A stretch of DNA of 20,834 nt from positions 1 through 20,834 of the forward strand of contig DJOV01000040.1 in assembly GCA_002437285.1 (NCBI GenBank). Reading direction: 5' to 3'. Below the pieces are notes generated by a model. That model worked only from the letters and a program-made list of their open reading frames with translations. It was not told the origin of the DNA and did no database searches. The position numbers and the translations under genes are program-made. Position 1 is the first letter of the stretch; the number at the start of each line of letters is the position of its first letter. Source of the DNA: Prevotella sp. UBA6429. GTDB lineage: Bacteria; Bacteroidota; Bacteroidia; Bacteroidales; Bacteroidaceae. Below are positions 1 through 7,999 of the stretch, piece after piece.

Positions 1-72
1 AGATGGCAAAACGTAATCCACTGTTTTTTATATCGTTATGGTGGTAATTTATAGAATCCACCATATTATGGT

Positions 73-174
73 TCATCCGGAATATGGAGTGATGAACCTC
101 AAGTAATTATACTGTAGCCCATTGTTCGCCAATTGCCAAATGATGTCGGTCTTGTCCACATAGAGATTTTGATG
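73..174 (-). pseudogene. Decayed fragment of a YVDKT-type AAA-ATPase / PD-(D/E)XK family gene
   Basis: Read on the minus strand, the frame between a TAA at 177-175 and a TGA at 75-73 contains YVDKTDIIWQLANNG followed by LQYNYL. This closely resembles the N-terminal region of the multi-copy Bacteroidetes ATP-binding proteins (DUF1703-like), which continue with SRPRRFGKS, the Walker A segment. Here that continuation is lost: the frame runs into unrelated residues and a stop, and no start codon or upstream coding sequence is preserved. I recall the motif rather than having searched for it. Only about 34 codons survive, so this is at best a remnant. The rest of 1-240 shows no gene on either strand. 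Confidence 0.4.
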
Positions 175-249
175 TTAGCCCAAATGACTGGCCAAGCCCC
201 GCAAAGCATTAAAATACCTAAATTAGGACATAATGTCAAAGATTTAGGG

Positions 250-257
250 TAACTTTG
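250..257 (+). promoter_or_regulatory. Probable promoter (-7 element TAACTTTG) for the GH3 operon
   Basis: TAACTTTG matches the Bacteroidetes -7 consensus TAnnTTTG exactly and lies 27 nt before the GH3 start codon, giving a short leader of roughly 20 nt. No clean TTTG -33 element is visible at the usual spacing; TTAG at 223-226 is the nearest and is a poor match. The call rests on the -7 match and its position. Confidence 0.5.
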
Positions 258-284
258 CACATTAAATATAAGTCATAAAAACGC

Positions 285-1796
285 ATGAGCTTAACAAAAA
301 TAGTGGGCAAGCTGTTTACGCCCCGCCAGTATGCGCTGGAGAAACACTATACGCAACCCGAGGCATTGCAACACGCCGTGTTGCGCCACCTGCTGGAGAG
401 AGGGGCCAACACGGAGTATGGCCGCAACCACCTGCTCTCTGCCAAGAACAACTATGAGGACTTCGCCAAGAACGTGCCTGTCAACACCTACGAGGAACTG
501 AAACGCGACATCGACCGCATGCGCCACGGCGAGGCTGACGTGCTGTGGCCCGGACAGGTCAAGTGGTACGCCAAGTCGTCGGGAACGACCAACGACAAGT
601 CGAAGTTCATACCCGTCTCCAACGAGGGACTGCACGCCATACACTACAAGGGTGGCAAAGACGTGGTGGCCCTCTACCTGCGCAACAACCCCGACAGCCG
701 CCTCTTCGACGGCAAGTCGCTCATCCTCGGCGGCAGCCACTCGCCCAACTACAATGTGGCCGGATCGCTCGTGGGCGACCTCAGCGCCATCCTCATCGAG
801 AACATCAACCCGCTGGTCAACCTCATGCGTGTGCCGCGCAAGCGCACGGCGCTGCTCTCCGACTTCGAGGTGAAGCGAGACCGCATCGCCCAGGAGTGCC
901 TGCACCAGAACGTCACCAACATTTCGGGCGTGCCCTCATGGATGCTCAGCGTGCTCGTGAGGGTCATGGAACTGTCGGGAAAGAAGCACCTCGAGGAGGT
1001 GTGGCCCGACCTGGAGGTGTTCTTCCACGGAGGCATCGCCTTCACTCCCTACCGCTCACAATACGAGCAGCTCATCACCTCGCCGAAGATGCACTACATG
1101 GAGACCTACAACGCCTCGGAGGGCTTCTTCGGCATACAGGACGACCCCACCGACCGCGCCATGCTGCTGATGCTCGACTACGACGTGTTCTACGAGTTCA
1201 TACCGCTGGAGGAAGTGGGACGCCCTGACGCCACCGTCGTGCCACTCGAAGGGGTGGAGCTCGGACGCAACTACGCCATGGTCATCACCACCAGCTGCGG
1301 ACTGTGGCGATACATGATCGGCGACACCGTGGAGTTCACATCCAAGCAGCCCTACAAGTTCATCATCACCGGACGAACCAAGTACTTCATCAACGCCTTC
1401 GGCGAGGAGCTCATCATGGACAACGCAGAGAAGGGACTGGCCTACGCCTGCGAGAAGACCGGCGCACAGGTGCTCGAATATACAGCCGCGCCCGTGTACA
1501 TGGACGCCAACGCCAAGTGCCGCCACCAGTGGCTCATCGAGTTCAGCAAGGAGCCCGACAGCCTTGAGCGTTTCGCCGACGCACTCGACGAGAAACTGCA
1601 GGAGGTCAACTCCGACTATGAGGCCAAGCGCTCACACAACGTCACGCTCCAGCACCTCGAGGTGGTGAAGGCGCGCGCTGGCCTCTTCAACGACTGGCTG
1701 AAGCAGAAGGGACGCCTCGGCGGACAGCACAAGGTGCCGCGCCTGAGCAACTCGCGCAAGAACATGGACGAGCTGCTGGAGATGAACAAGCAGTGA
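285..1796 (+). CDS. GH3 auxin-responsive promoter family protein (acyl-adenylate-forming)
   Basis: 503 residues, matching the GH3 branch of the ANL adenylating superfamily, whose plant members join amino acids to acyl acids through an acyl-AMP intermediate. The three ATP/AMP-binding motifs are visible: YAKSSGTTNDKSKFIP at 95-110, YNASE at 275-279, and WRYMIGDTV at 341-349 followed by ITGRTKYFINAFGEEL at 361-376. There is no signal peptide, so it is cytoplasmic. The substrate of the bacterial homologues is unknown to me and nothing nearby settles it. It is the first gene of a likely three-gene operon: the next reading frame begins at or just after its stop codon. The start at 285 follows the -7 promoter element by 27 nt. 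Family assignment is firm; function is not. Confidence 0.9.
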   Translation: MSLTKIVGKLFTPRQYALEKHYTQPEALQHAVLRHLLERGANTEYGRNHLLSAKNNYEDFAKNVPVNTYEELKRDIDRMRHGEADVLWPGQVKWYAKSSGTTNDKSKFIPVSNEGLHAIHYKGGKDVVALYLRNNPDSRLFDGKSLILGGSHSPNYNVAGSLVGDLSAILIENINPLVNLMRVPRKRTALLSDFEVKRDRIAQECLHQNVTNISGVPSWMLSVLVRVMELSGKKHLEEVWPDLEVFFHGGIAFTPYRSQYEQLITSPKMHYMETYNASEGFFGIQDDPTDRAMLLMLDYDVFYEFIPLEEVGRPDATVVPLEGVELGRNYAMVITTSCGLWRYMIGDTVEFTSKQPYKFIITGRTKYFINAFGEELIMDNAEKGLAYACEKTGAQVLEYTAAPVYMDANAKCRHQWLIEFSKEPDSLERFADALDEKLQEVNSDYEAKRSHNVTLQHLEVVKARAGLFNDWLKQKGRLGGQHKVPRLSNSRKNMDELLEMNKQ

Positions 1797-1804
1797 ACAC
1801 ACAG

Positions 1805-3793
1805 ATGAACCATATGACTGACAACAGACGACAAGGACGCCGGGCCGCCGGACCGCACACCCCACGCCACAAGGGCCTTTGGTGTCTCGCGCTCGCGCTC
1901 ATCACGCTGGTGTCGTGCGCCAAGATGGGCAGCCCCGACGGCGGATGGTACGACGAGACGCCACCACACGTGGTGAGCTGCTCGCCTGCCGACAAGGGTG
2001 TCAACGTGAACAGGCGACACATCTACATCAACTTCGACGAGTTCATCAAGATAGACAATCCCACACAGAACGTCGTCATCTCGCCACCGCAAATCAACCA
2101 GGCCGAGATCAAGGGGCAGGGCAAGCGCATCAGCGTGGAGCTGCTCGACTCGCTGAAGCCTGCCACAACCTACACCATCGACTTCTCCAACGCCATCAGC
2201 GACAACAACGAGGGGAACCCCATGGGCAGCTACACCTACAGCTTCTCCACGGGCGACCACATCGACACGCTGGAGGTGTCGGGATATGTGGTCGACGCCA
2301 GCAACCTCGAGCCCGTGAGCGGCATTCTCGTGGGCCTCTACGACAGTCTCGCTTCCGACTGCTTCAGGCGACAGCCCATGCTGCGCGTCTCCAAGACCGA
2401 CTCATGGGGACACTTCACCATCAAGGGCGTCGCACCGGGCTCCTACCGCATCTACGCCCTGCAGGACGCCGACGGCGACTTCGTCTTCAACCAGAAGAGT
2501 GAACGGATAGCCTTCCAGGACGCCCTCGTCGTGCCCTCCAGCATGCAGGACACGAGGCAAGACACCACATGGGTCGACTCGCTACACATCGCCAGCATCC
2601 AGCGCGTGCACTACACACACTTCCTGCCCGACGACATCTGCCTGCGAGCCTTTGGCGAGATGGTCACCGACCGCTACTACCTGAAGGCCGAACGGCGCGA
2701 GGCCGACCATTTCACGCTCTTCTACACCTATGGCGACAGTGTGCTGCCCGACATACGCGGCCTCAACTTCAACGCCGAGGACGCCTTCATCATCGAGCCA
2801 TCGGAGCACAAGGACACCATCACCTACTGGCTGCGTGACACGACCCTCGTCAACCAGGACACGCTCACCATGGAACTGACACACCACATCACCGACACGC
2901 TCGGCGTCTTGCAACTGCGCGCCGACACCGTGAAGCTCATCTCCAAGGACCCCTACAGCAAGCGCATGAAGGCCGCACAGAAAAAACTGGAGCAATGGCA
3001 GAAGACGCAAGACAAACTGAAAAAGCGCGGCGAGCCATACGACTCCATCATGAAGCCCGAACCCCTGCGCATCTCCCTGTCGCCAATGGGTGAGATGGCA
3101 CCCAACGAGAACATCACCATCGAGGCCAAGAAGCCCATCGAAGACCCCGACACGACGCTCGTACACCTCTACTCACACCTGCCCTCCGACTCCCTGTGGT
3201 ATGCCGAGCCCTACCGCCTGGAGCGCCGGGACCCGCAGACGCTCACGCTCAAGGCGGCATGGAAACCTGACGCCGAGTATAGCCTGGAACTTGACTCCAC
3301 CGCCATCCGCTCCATCTACGGACAGGTGTCAGACCCTCTGAAGCAAGGGCTCAAGGTCAAGTCGCTCGACGAGTACGCCACCCTGCTCATGACCCTGCAG
3401 GACATGCAGGGCAAGCATGTCATCGCACAACTGCTCGATGCCTCTGACCAGGTGGTCAAGGAGGCCAGGACGGACAACGGACTGGCGGAGTTCTATTATC
3501 TCAACGCCGGCAAGTACTACATGCGCCTCATCGTCGACGACAACGGCAACGGCAAGTGGGACACGGGTGACTTCGACAGCGGACGGCAACCCGAGATGGT
3601 CTACTACTATCCCGAGGTGATCGAGTGCCGCGCCAAGTGGGATCTCACACTGACTTGGAACCCCACCGCCAAGCCGCTCTACCGGCAGAAGCCTGGCAGC
3701 ATCACCAAGCAGAAGGGCGAAAAGGCCAAGAGCATCAAGCACCGCAACGCAGACCGCGCCAAGAGACTGGGCATCGAGTACATACCGCGATAA
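1805..3793 (+). CDS. Ig-like domain (Big_5-type) lipoprotein with carboxypeptidase-regulatory-like domain
   Basis: A large envelope lipoprotein of about 660 residues. Numbered from a possible GTG start at 1793, it has a basic N-region, a hydrophobic stretch LALALITLV and a lipobox ending at Cys42 (LVSC). An SbsA/Big_5 Ig-like domain covers about 57-152 (TPPHVVSCSPADKGVNV to YTYSFSTGD). A transthyretin-like carboxypeptidase-regulatory fold covers about 160-245 (VSGYVVDASNLEPVSGILVG, then GHFTIKGVAPGSYRIYALQD). The remainder is beta-rich without a recognised enzyme motif, and the C-terminus is Lys/Arg-rich. In-frame starts exist at 1793 (GTG, overlapping the GH3 stop), 1805 and 1814 (both ATG); I chose 1805 and the choice is uncertain. 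Its function is unknown; close packing with GH3 and the DUF3108 gene suggests an envelope role. Confidence 0.85.
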   Translation: MNHMTDNRRQGRRAAGPHTPRHKGLWCLALALITLVSCAKMGSPDGGWYDETPPHVVSCSPADKGVNVNRRHIYINFDEFIKIDNPTQNVVISPPQINQAEIKGQGKRISVELLDSLKPATTYTIDFSNAISDNNEGNPMGSYTYSFSTGDHIDTLEVSGYVVDASNLEPVSGILVGLYDSLASDCFRRQPMLRVSKTDSWGHFTIKGVAPGSYRIYALQDADGDFVFNQKSERIAFQDALVVPSSMQDTRQDTTWVDSLHIASIQRVHYTHFLPDDICLRAFGEMVTDRYYLKAERREADHFTLFYTYGDSVLPDIRGLNFNAEDAFIIEPSEHKDTITYWLRDTTLVNQDTLTMELTHHITDTLGVLQLRADTVKLISKDPYSKRMKAAQKKLEQWQKTQDKLKKRGEPYDSIMKPEPLRISLSPMGEMAPNENITIEAKKPIEDPDTTLVHLYSHLPSDSLWYAEPYRLERRDPQTLTLKAAWKPDAEYSLELDSTAIRSIYGQVSDPLKQGLKVKSLDEYATLLMTLQDMQGKHVIAQLLDASDQVVKEARTDNGLAEFYYLNAGKYYMRLIVDDNGNGKWDTGDFDSGRQPEMVYYYPEVIECRAKWDLTLTWNPTAKPLYRQKPGSITKQKGEKAKSIKHRNADRAKRLGIEYIPR

Positions 3794-3811
3794 ACAAAAA
3801 AGAAAAACATC

Positions 3812-4627
3812 ATGAAACAGGTCAGAGCATTCATCATGGCGCTCCTCCTCTCGCTGGCCTTCCTGCCGGCCGAGGCTCAGTGCGCCTACCGCAACACTGC
3901 CTTCAAGTCGGGCGAGTTTCTCTCCTACAACCTCTACTTCAACTGGAAATTCGTGTGGGTGAAGGCAGGGACGGCATCCTTCTCGACCGTGCAGAGCAAC
4001 TACAAGGGCCAAGCGGCCTGGCGCGGAAGCCTCATCACACGAAGCAACCAGAGGGTCGACAAGATGTTTGTCATGCGCGACACGCTGCTCTGCTACAACA
4101 GCATCGACCTGGAGCCTCTCTACTACCGCAAGGGGGCACGGGAGGGGGCACGATACACCGTCGACGAGGTGTTCTACAGCTACCCCGCAGGCAAGTGCCA
4201 CGTCAAGCAGCACCGACAGCACAGCAACGGTAGCCACTCGTGGGAGCAGCACACCTATGGCGACTGCGTGTACGACATGATGAGCATCTTCCTCCGCGCA
4301 CGTTCCTTCAACCCCACAGGATGGAAGAAAGGACATGATGTCAACTTCCCCATCGCCGACGGCAACAGCCGCTATCCCGCCAAGCTGCGCTATGAGGGCA
4401 AGGTCAACGTCAAGGCCGACAACGGTGCCACCTACCGATGCCTCAAGCTCGCATACATGGAAAACGAGAAGGGGGAGGGCTTCAAGAAAATTGTCGACTT
4501 CTTTGTCACCGACGACCAGAACCACATACCCGTGCGCCTCGACATGCACCTGCGCTTTGGCTCGGCCAAGGCTTTCCTCACGGGCATGAAGGGCATCAAG
4601 AGCCCCATCACGTCAAAGGTGAAGTGA
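3812..4627 (+). CDS. Secreted DUF3108 domain protein
   Basis: 271 residues with a clear Sec signal peptide (MKQVRAFIMALLLSLAFLPAEAQ, cleavage after AEA or AQ). The mature part begins with FKSGEFLSYNLYFNWKFVWVKAG, split here only by its natural sequence, which is the usual opening of DUF3108: a predicted beta-rich periplasmic domain in which an extended chain starts with GE.L.Y. The protein ends with VRLDMHLRFGSAKAFLTG, also typical of the family. It lies 18 nt after the Ig-like lipoprotein gene and is the last gene before a strong terminator, so the three genes probably form one transcript. The biochemical role of the family is unknown. Confidence 0.85.
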   Translation: MKQVRAFIMALLLSLAFLPAEAQCAYRNTAFKSGEFLSYNLYFNWKFVWVKAGTASFSTVQSNYKGQAAWRGSLITRSNQRVDKMFVMRDTLLCYNSIDLEPLYYRKGAREGARYTVDEVFYSYPAGKCHVKQHRQHSNGSHSWEQHTYGDCVYDMMSIFLRARSFNPTGWKKGHDVNFPIADGNSRYPAKLRYEGKVNVKADNGATYRCLKLAYMENEKGEGFKKIVDFFVTDDQNHIPVRLDMHLRFGSAKAFLTGMKGIKSPITSKVK

Positions 4628-4665
4628 GGGCGGAACGATTGGCGCTCACCACGCATCCACAATAT

Positions 4666-4709
4666 GCCGAAGGGCAGCTTCCTGTTGATTGAGGAAGCTG
4701 CCCTTCGGC
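4666..4709 (+). terminator. Rho-independent terminator after the GH3 / Ig-like / DUF3108 operon
   Basis: A perfect 17-bp stem (GCCGAAGGGCAGCTTCC at 4666-4682 and its complement at 4693-4709) encloses a 10-nt loop and is followed on the plus strand by TTTCTGGTCTTTTCTG. It lies 38 nt after the DUF3108 stop codon. The other side of the stem lacks a comparable T tract, so it acts mainly in the plus direction. Confidence 0.9.
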
Positions 4710-4790
4710 TTTCTGGTCTTTTCTGTTGTAACATCTTTGTGGTATGTGCAGCGCATCAAACATGGTAGACTATATACCAACATGGCGCTA

Positions 4791-4821
4791 TTTCACAAAA
4801 TCAAAAAAACATCTAACTTTG
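4791..4821 (+). promoter_or_regulatory. Promoter of the SusC/SusD operon
   Basis: TAACTTTG at 4814-4821 matches the Bacteroidetes -7 element exactly. TTTC at 4791-4794 is a one-mismatch -33 element (TTTG), separated by 19 nt. The start of transcription would be near 4826-4828, leaving a leader of about 270 nt before the SusC start codon. Confidence 0.6.
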
Positions 4822-4826
4822 CAAAC

Positions 4827-5097
4827 GCATTGCCAATCCACGCGGCACATCCCAACGGACAACCACAAGACTCGGCATGCCAAGGTAAAAAGACGATGTC
4901 CCATTATGCATAAAGGATAAAAGCCAAACGGTTACAATTTTAAAAAAAAATGATTATGAAGCGAATGTGTTGTAAGGAAATGAGCCGAATGTGCAACCGC
5001 ACATTGTCTGGCTTGAGCAAGATGGTGATCTGTTGCGCAAAGCAAGCAAGAGAGAGAGTTGAAGAAACCATAAGAATCAGCAAAACAGTATTGACGG
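4827..5097 (+). other. Long 5' leader of the SusC mRNA with an overlapping short reading frame
   Basis: The stretch between the predicted transcription start and the SusC ATG holds no recognised gene. It contains a short perfect hairpin at 4988-5005 (7-bp stem AATGTGC/GCACATT, loop AACC). A 72-codon frame runs from ATG 4950 to a stop at 5168, overlapping the first 71 nt of SusC in another frame. Its product is rich in Met and Cys at the start and resembles nothing I recognise; it has neither a signal peptide nor a SusC N-terminal domain. It may be non-coding, or it may be a translated leader affecting SusC translation. Confidence 0.35.
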
Positions 5098-7959
5098 ATG
5101 AGATTACAGCATTTACTTATCATACCCCTTACATTTGCCCTGTCGGGGCAGCAGGCAGCGTGGGCTGAACCTGTCGACACCCTTCACAACCAAAAGGCCG
5201 ACCCGTCCTACAACCTCAACGAGATGGTGGTCGTGGGATACGGCACACAGAAACGCACCCAACTGACGGGCTCCGTGACGAAGTTGGGTGGCTCGCTCTT
5301 CGAGAAAACCACCACGCCGACCTTTGAAGGCGCACTCAACGGCACGGTGGCCGGACTGAACGTCACGGCATCGTCGGGACAGCCTGGCGCCGCCTCGCAG
5401 ATACGCATCCGCGGCGGCAACTCGGTCAACGCGAGCAACGAGCCCCTTTACGTGGTAGACGGTTTTATCTACTACAAGGACGCAAGCGCCGCAAAGACAG
5501 GATTGGGCGCAATGGAGAGCAGTCTCAATCCGCTTTCTACCATCAACCCATCCGACATCGAATCGATAGAGGTGCTCAAGGATGTGAGCGCCACGGCCAT
5601 CTACGGCTCGCGCGGCGCCAACGGCGTGATCATCATCACCACCAAGAAAGGTGCACGCGGACGCACCGCCATCAACTACCGCTACACGGCAGGCTTCGAC
5701 GTGGCCACCAAGAAACTCGACCTCATGACGGCAAGCGAGTGGGCCCGTTTCCAAAAGACTTATTTCTACAACAAGGGCGGATACACCGACGAGCAGATAG
5801 CAGCACTCGGAGAGGGCACCGACTGGCAGGACGCCATGTTGCGCACCGCCTTCCGACAGGCACACGAGCTGTCGGTGAGCGGGGGTAACGCCAAAAGCCG
5901 CTATGCCTTCTCGGCCAACTACACCGACCAGGATGGTATCATCATCAACTCGGGATTCAAGCGCTACAATTTCCATGTCAACGCCGACTGGAACTTGCTG
6001 CCCGGACTCACCTTCGGACTAAACGCCACCTACGGCAAAAGCACGCAGGAGGGACTCACCACAACCGAAGCGGTGACCTACAACTCGTCGCCTTTCTCGG
6101 CGGGCATCACCAACAGTTTCGTCTACGGACTGCTCACGCCGCGTGTCGTGCCCATCTATGCCGCTGACGGATCCTACAACTACGCCAACCCATACGAATA
6201 TGCCTATTTCGCCATCGGCAGCAAGACGTCAAACGCCGTGAGCGACCTCAAGAACTCGGTGGCCGAGAGCATCAACAATTACCTGCTCTCGAACGTGTGG
6301 ACGCAGTATGTGTGGGGCGACTTCAACGCCAAGGTGAGCGTGGGTCTCAACAAGGAGCAAATCACGCAAAACTACTTCTCGCCCAAATACACGTCGCTCG
6401 GTCTTGCCAACGAGGGCATCGGCGGCATCGGCAACAAGAACAACGAGGTGTGGCAAGAGGAGTACACACTGGGATGGAACCGCTTCCTGGACAACGACCA
6501 CTACGTGGACGCACTGGTGGGCTATACGCACCAGAGCAGCAAGGTGAACTACAACTCATCACTCACCTCCCACTTCACCAACGAAGACCTGAAGCACAAC
6601 AACCTGGCCGACGGCTCATCAGTATATCCGCCACAGTCGGGATTCTCGAAAGCCACACTCAACTCCATCATCGCACGCGTCAACTACACGCTGCTTGACC
6701 GGTACAACGCCACCGTGACGTTTCGAGCCGACAAATCGTCGCGCTTTGCCAAGACGCACCGCTGGGGACACTTCCCGTCCGTGGGACTGTCGTGGAACGC
6801 CAACCGCGAAAACTTCCTCAAGGACGTGAGCGCACTGTCGAACCTCAAGGTGCGCGCGTCATGGGGCAAGGTGGGCAACCAGGAGATAGGCGACTACGAG
6901 TATGCGCTCAACTACAAGGCCATGCAATACAACGGACAGTCGAGCTACACCAAGACCAACATCTACAACAAGGACCTGCGCTGGGAGACCACCACGTCGT
7001 ACAACGTGGGCCTTGACATCGGACTGTTCGGCAATCGCCTCGCCATCACGGCCGACGCCTACTACAAGAAGACGAGCGACCTGCTGCTCGATGTGCCCAT
7101 AGGCTTCAACCAGGGCGTGAGCACACAACTGCGCAACGTTGGCAACGTGGTCAACAAGGGCGTCGAACTGACCGTCGACGGACAATTGCTGCGCACGAGC
7201 CAACTGCTCTGGACGGCCACCGCCAACATAGCCCACAACAGCAACCGCATCACAAGCATGGGCACGGCCAGCGACATCATCATGGGTGCATCCAACGAGA
7301 CCATCCTGCGCAAGGGCGAGGCGCTCGGCACCTTCTACGGACTGCTGTTCGACGGCATCGTGCAGACGGGTGACGACCTGTCAAAACTGCCTACCGTAAG
7401 CGGAAAGACACTGGAACCGGGTGACGTGAAGTATGTGGACCAGGACAACAACAACCGCATAGACGGCAAGGACCGCGTGGCGCTCGGAAGCATACAGCCC
7501 GACTTCACCTATGGCTTCTCCTCACAACTGCGCTGGCGCAACTTCGACGCAAGCGTCAGCTTCGCCGGAAGCCATGGCAACAAACTGTTCAACGCTCTCG
7601 GACGCAGGCTCGAGCAGACGGGCGACAGCTACAACCTCCTGCGCACTGTGCTCGACAGCTGGACACCGGCCAACCCCAGCAACCGATACCCCCTCGCCAG
7701 CAAGGAGCGCACCATATCCTATATCGACAGCCGATATGTGGAAGACGCTTCCTACCTGAAACTGCGCAACATCACCATCGGATACACGCTGCCCCAGGTA
7801 AGGCGTATCAAGGCTAAGGTGAGACTCTTCGCCACGGCCTCCAACCTCTTCACCATCACGCCCTACTCGGGCTACGATCCTGAAGTGGCATCGGGAACGG
7901 ACACGGGCGCTTATCCTGCGGCGCGCACCTTCGTGTTCGGAGCGAACATCAGCCTGTGA
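5098..7959 (+). CDS. SusC/RagA family TonB-dependent outer-membrane transporter
   Basis: 953 residues. After a signal peptide (residues 1 to about 23, ending AAWA) comes the SusC hallmark NEMVVVGYGTQKR at 41-53. The plug follows to about residue 185 (QIRIRGGNSVNASNEPLYVVDG at 101-122, read as two adjoining parts; IESIEVLKDVSATAIYGSRG at 154-173; ANGVIIITTKKG to 185). The rest is the beta-barrel, ending FVFGANISL. The usual N-terminal carboxypeptidase-regulatory-like domain is absent, so the protein is at the short end for the family. The start is fixed because an in-frame TGA lies at 5092-5094. With SusD it should form an outer-membrane uptake complex driven by TonB-ExbBD. Forty nucleotides separate it from susD, so the two are co-transcribed. 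The substrate is not evident from sequence. Confidence 0.95.
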   Translation: MRLQHLLIIPLTFALSGQQAAWAEPVDTLHNQKADPSYNLNEMVVVGYGTQKRTQLTGSVTKLGGSLFEKTTTPTFEGALNGTVAGLNVTASSGQPGAASQIRIRGGNSVNASNEPLYVVDGFIYYKDASAAKTGLGAMESSLNPLSTINPSDIESIEVLKDVSATAIYGSRGANGVIIITTKKGARGRTAINYRYTAGFDVATKKLDLMTASEWARFQKTYFYNKGGYTDEQIAALGEGTDWQDAMLRTAFRQAHELSVSGGNAKSRYAFSANYTDQDGIIINSGFKRYNFHVNADWNLLPGLTFGLNATYGKSTQEGLTTTEAVTYNSSPFSAGITNSFVYGLLTPRVVPIYAADGSYNYANPYEYAYFAIGSKTSNAVSDLKNSVAESINNYLLSNVWTQYVWGDFNAKVSVGLNKEQITQNYFSPKYTSLGLANEGIGGIGNKNNEVWQEEYTLGWNRFLDNDHYVDALVGYTHQSSKVNYNSSLTSHFTNEDLKHNNLADGSSVYPPQSGFSKATLNSIIARVNYTLLDRYNATVTFRADKSSRFAKTHRWGHFPSVGLSWNANRENFLKDVSALSNLKVRASWGKVGNQEIGDYEYALNYKAMQYNGQSSYTKTNIYNKDLRWETTTSYNVGLDIGLFGNRLAITADAYYKKTSDLLLDVPIGFNQGVSTQLRNVGNVVNKGVELTVDGQLLRTSQLLWTATANIAHNSNRITSMGTASDIIMGASNETILRKGEALGTFYGLLFDGIVQTGDDLSKLPTVSGKTLEPGDVKYVDQDNNNRIDGKDRVALGSIQPDFTYGFSSQLRWRNFDASVSFAGSHGNKLFNALGRRLEQTGDSYNLLRTVLDSWTPANPSNRYPLASKERTISYIDSRYVEDASYLKLRNITIGYTLPQVRRIKAKVRLFATASNLFTITPYSGYDPEVASGTDTGAYPAARTFVFGANISL

Positions 7960-7999
7960 GTTTCTCACCATTCATCAACAACACAAATACCATAACACC

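Noticed and set aside
61..98. Interleaved inverted repeats (CCATATT/AATATGG and GGTTCATC/GATGAACC) that could form a pseudoknot
   Set aside because: The stems are short, the region is AT-rich and partly overlaps a gene remnant, and there is no associated gene or conserved RNA I recognise.
3329..4549. Long open frame of 406 codons on the minus strand across the Ig-like and DUF3108 genes
   Set aside because: It lies opposite two well-supported genes with signal peptides and family motifs; the product is Val/Leu-rich with no recognisable domain. Long antisense frames are expected in GC-rich coding DNA.
4950..5168. Short frame before SusC taken as a frameshifted SusC N-terminus
   Set aside because: Its product resembles neither a signal peptide nor the carboxypeptidase-regulatory-like domain, while SusC has its own complete signal peptide starting at 5098. 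Kept only as a possible leader frame.
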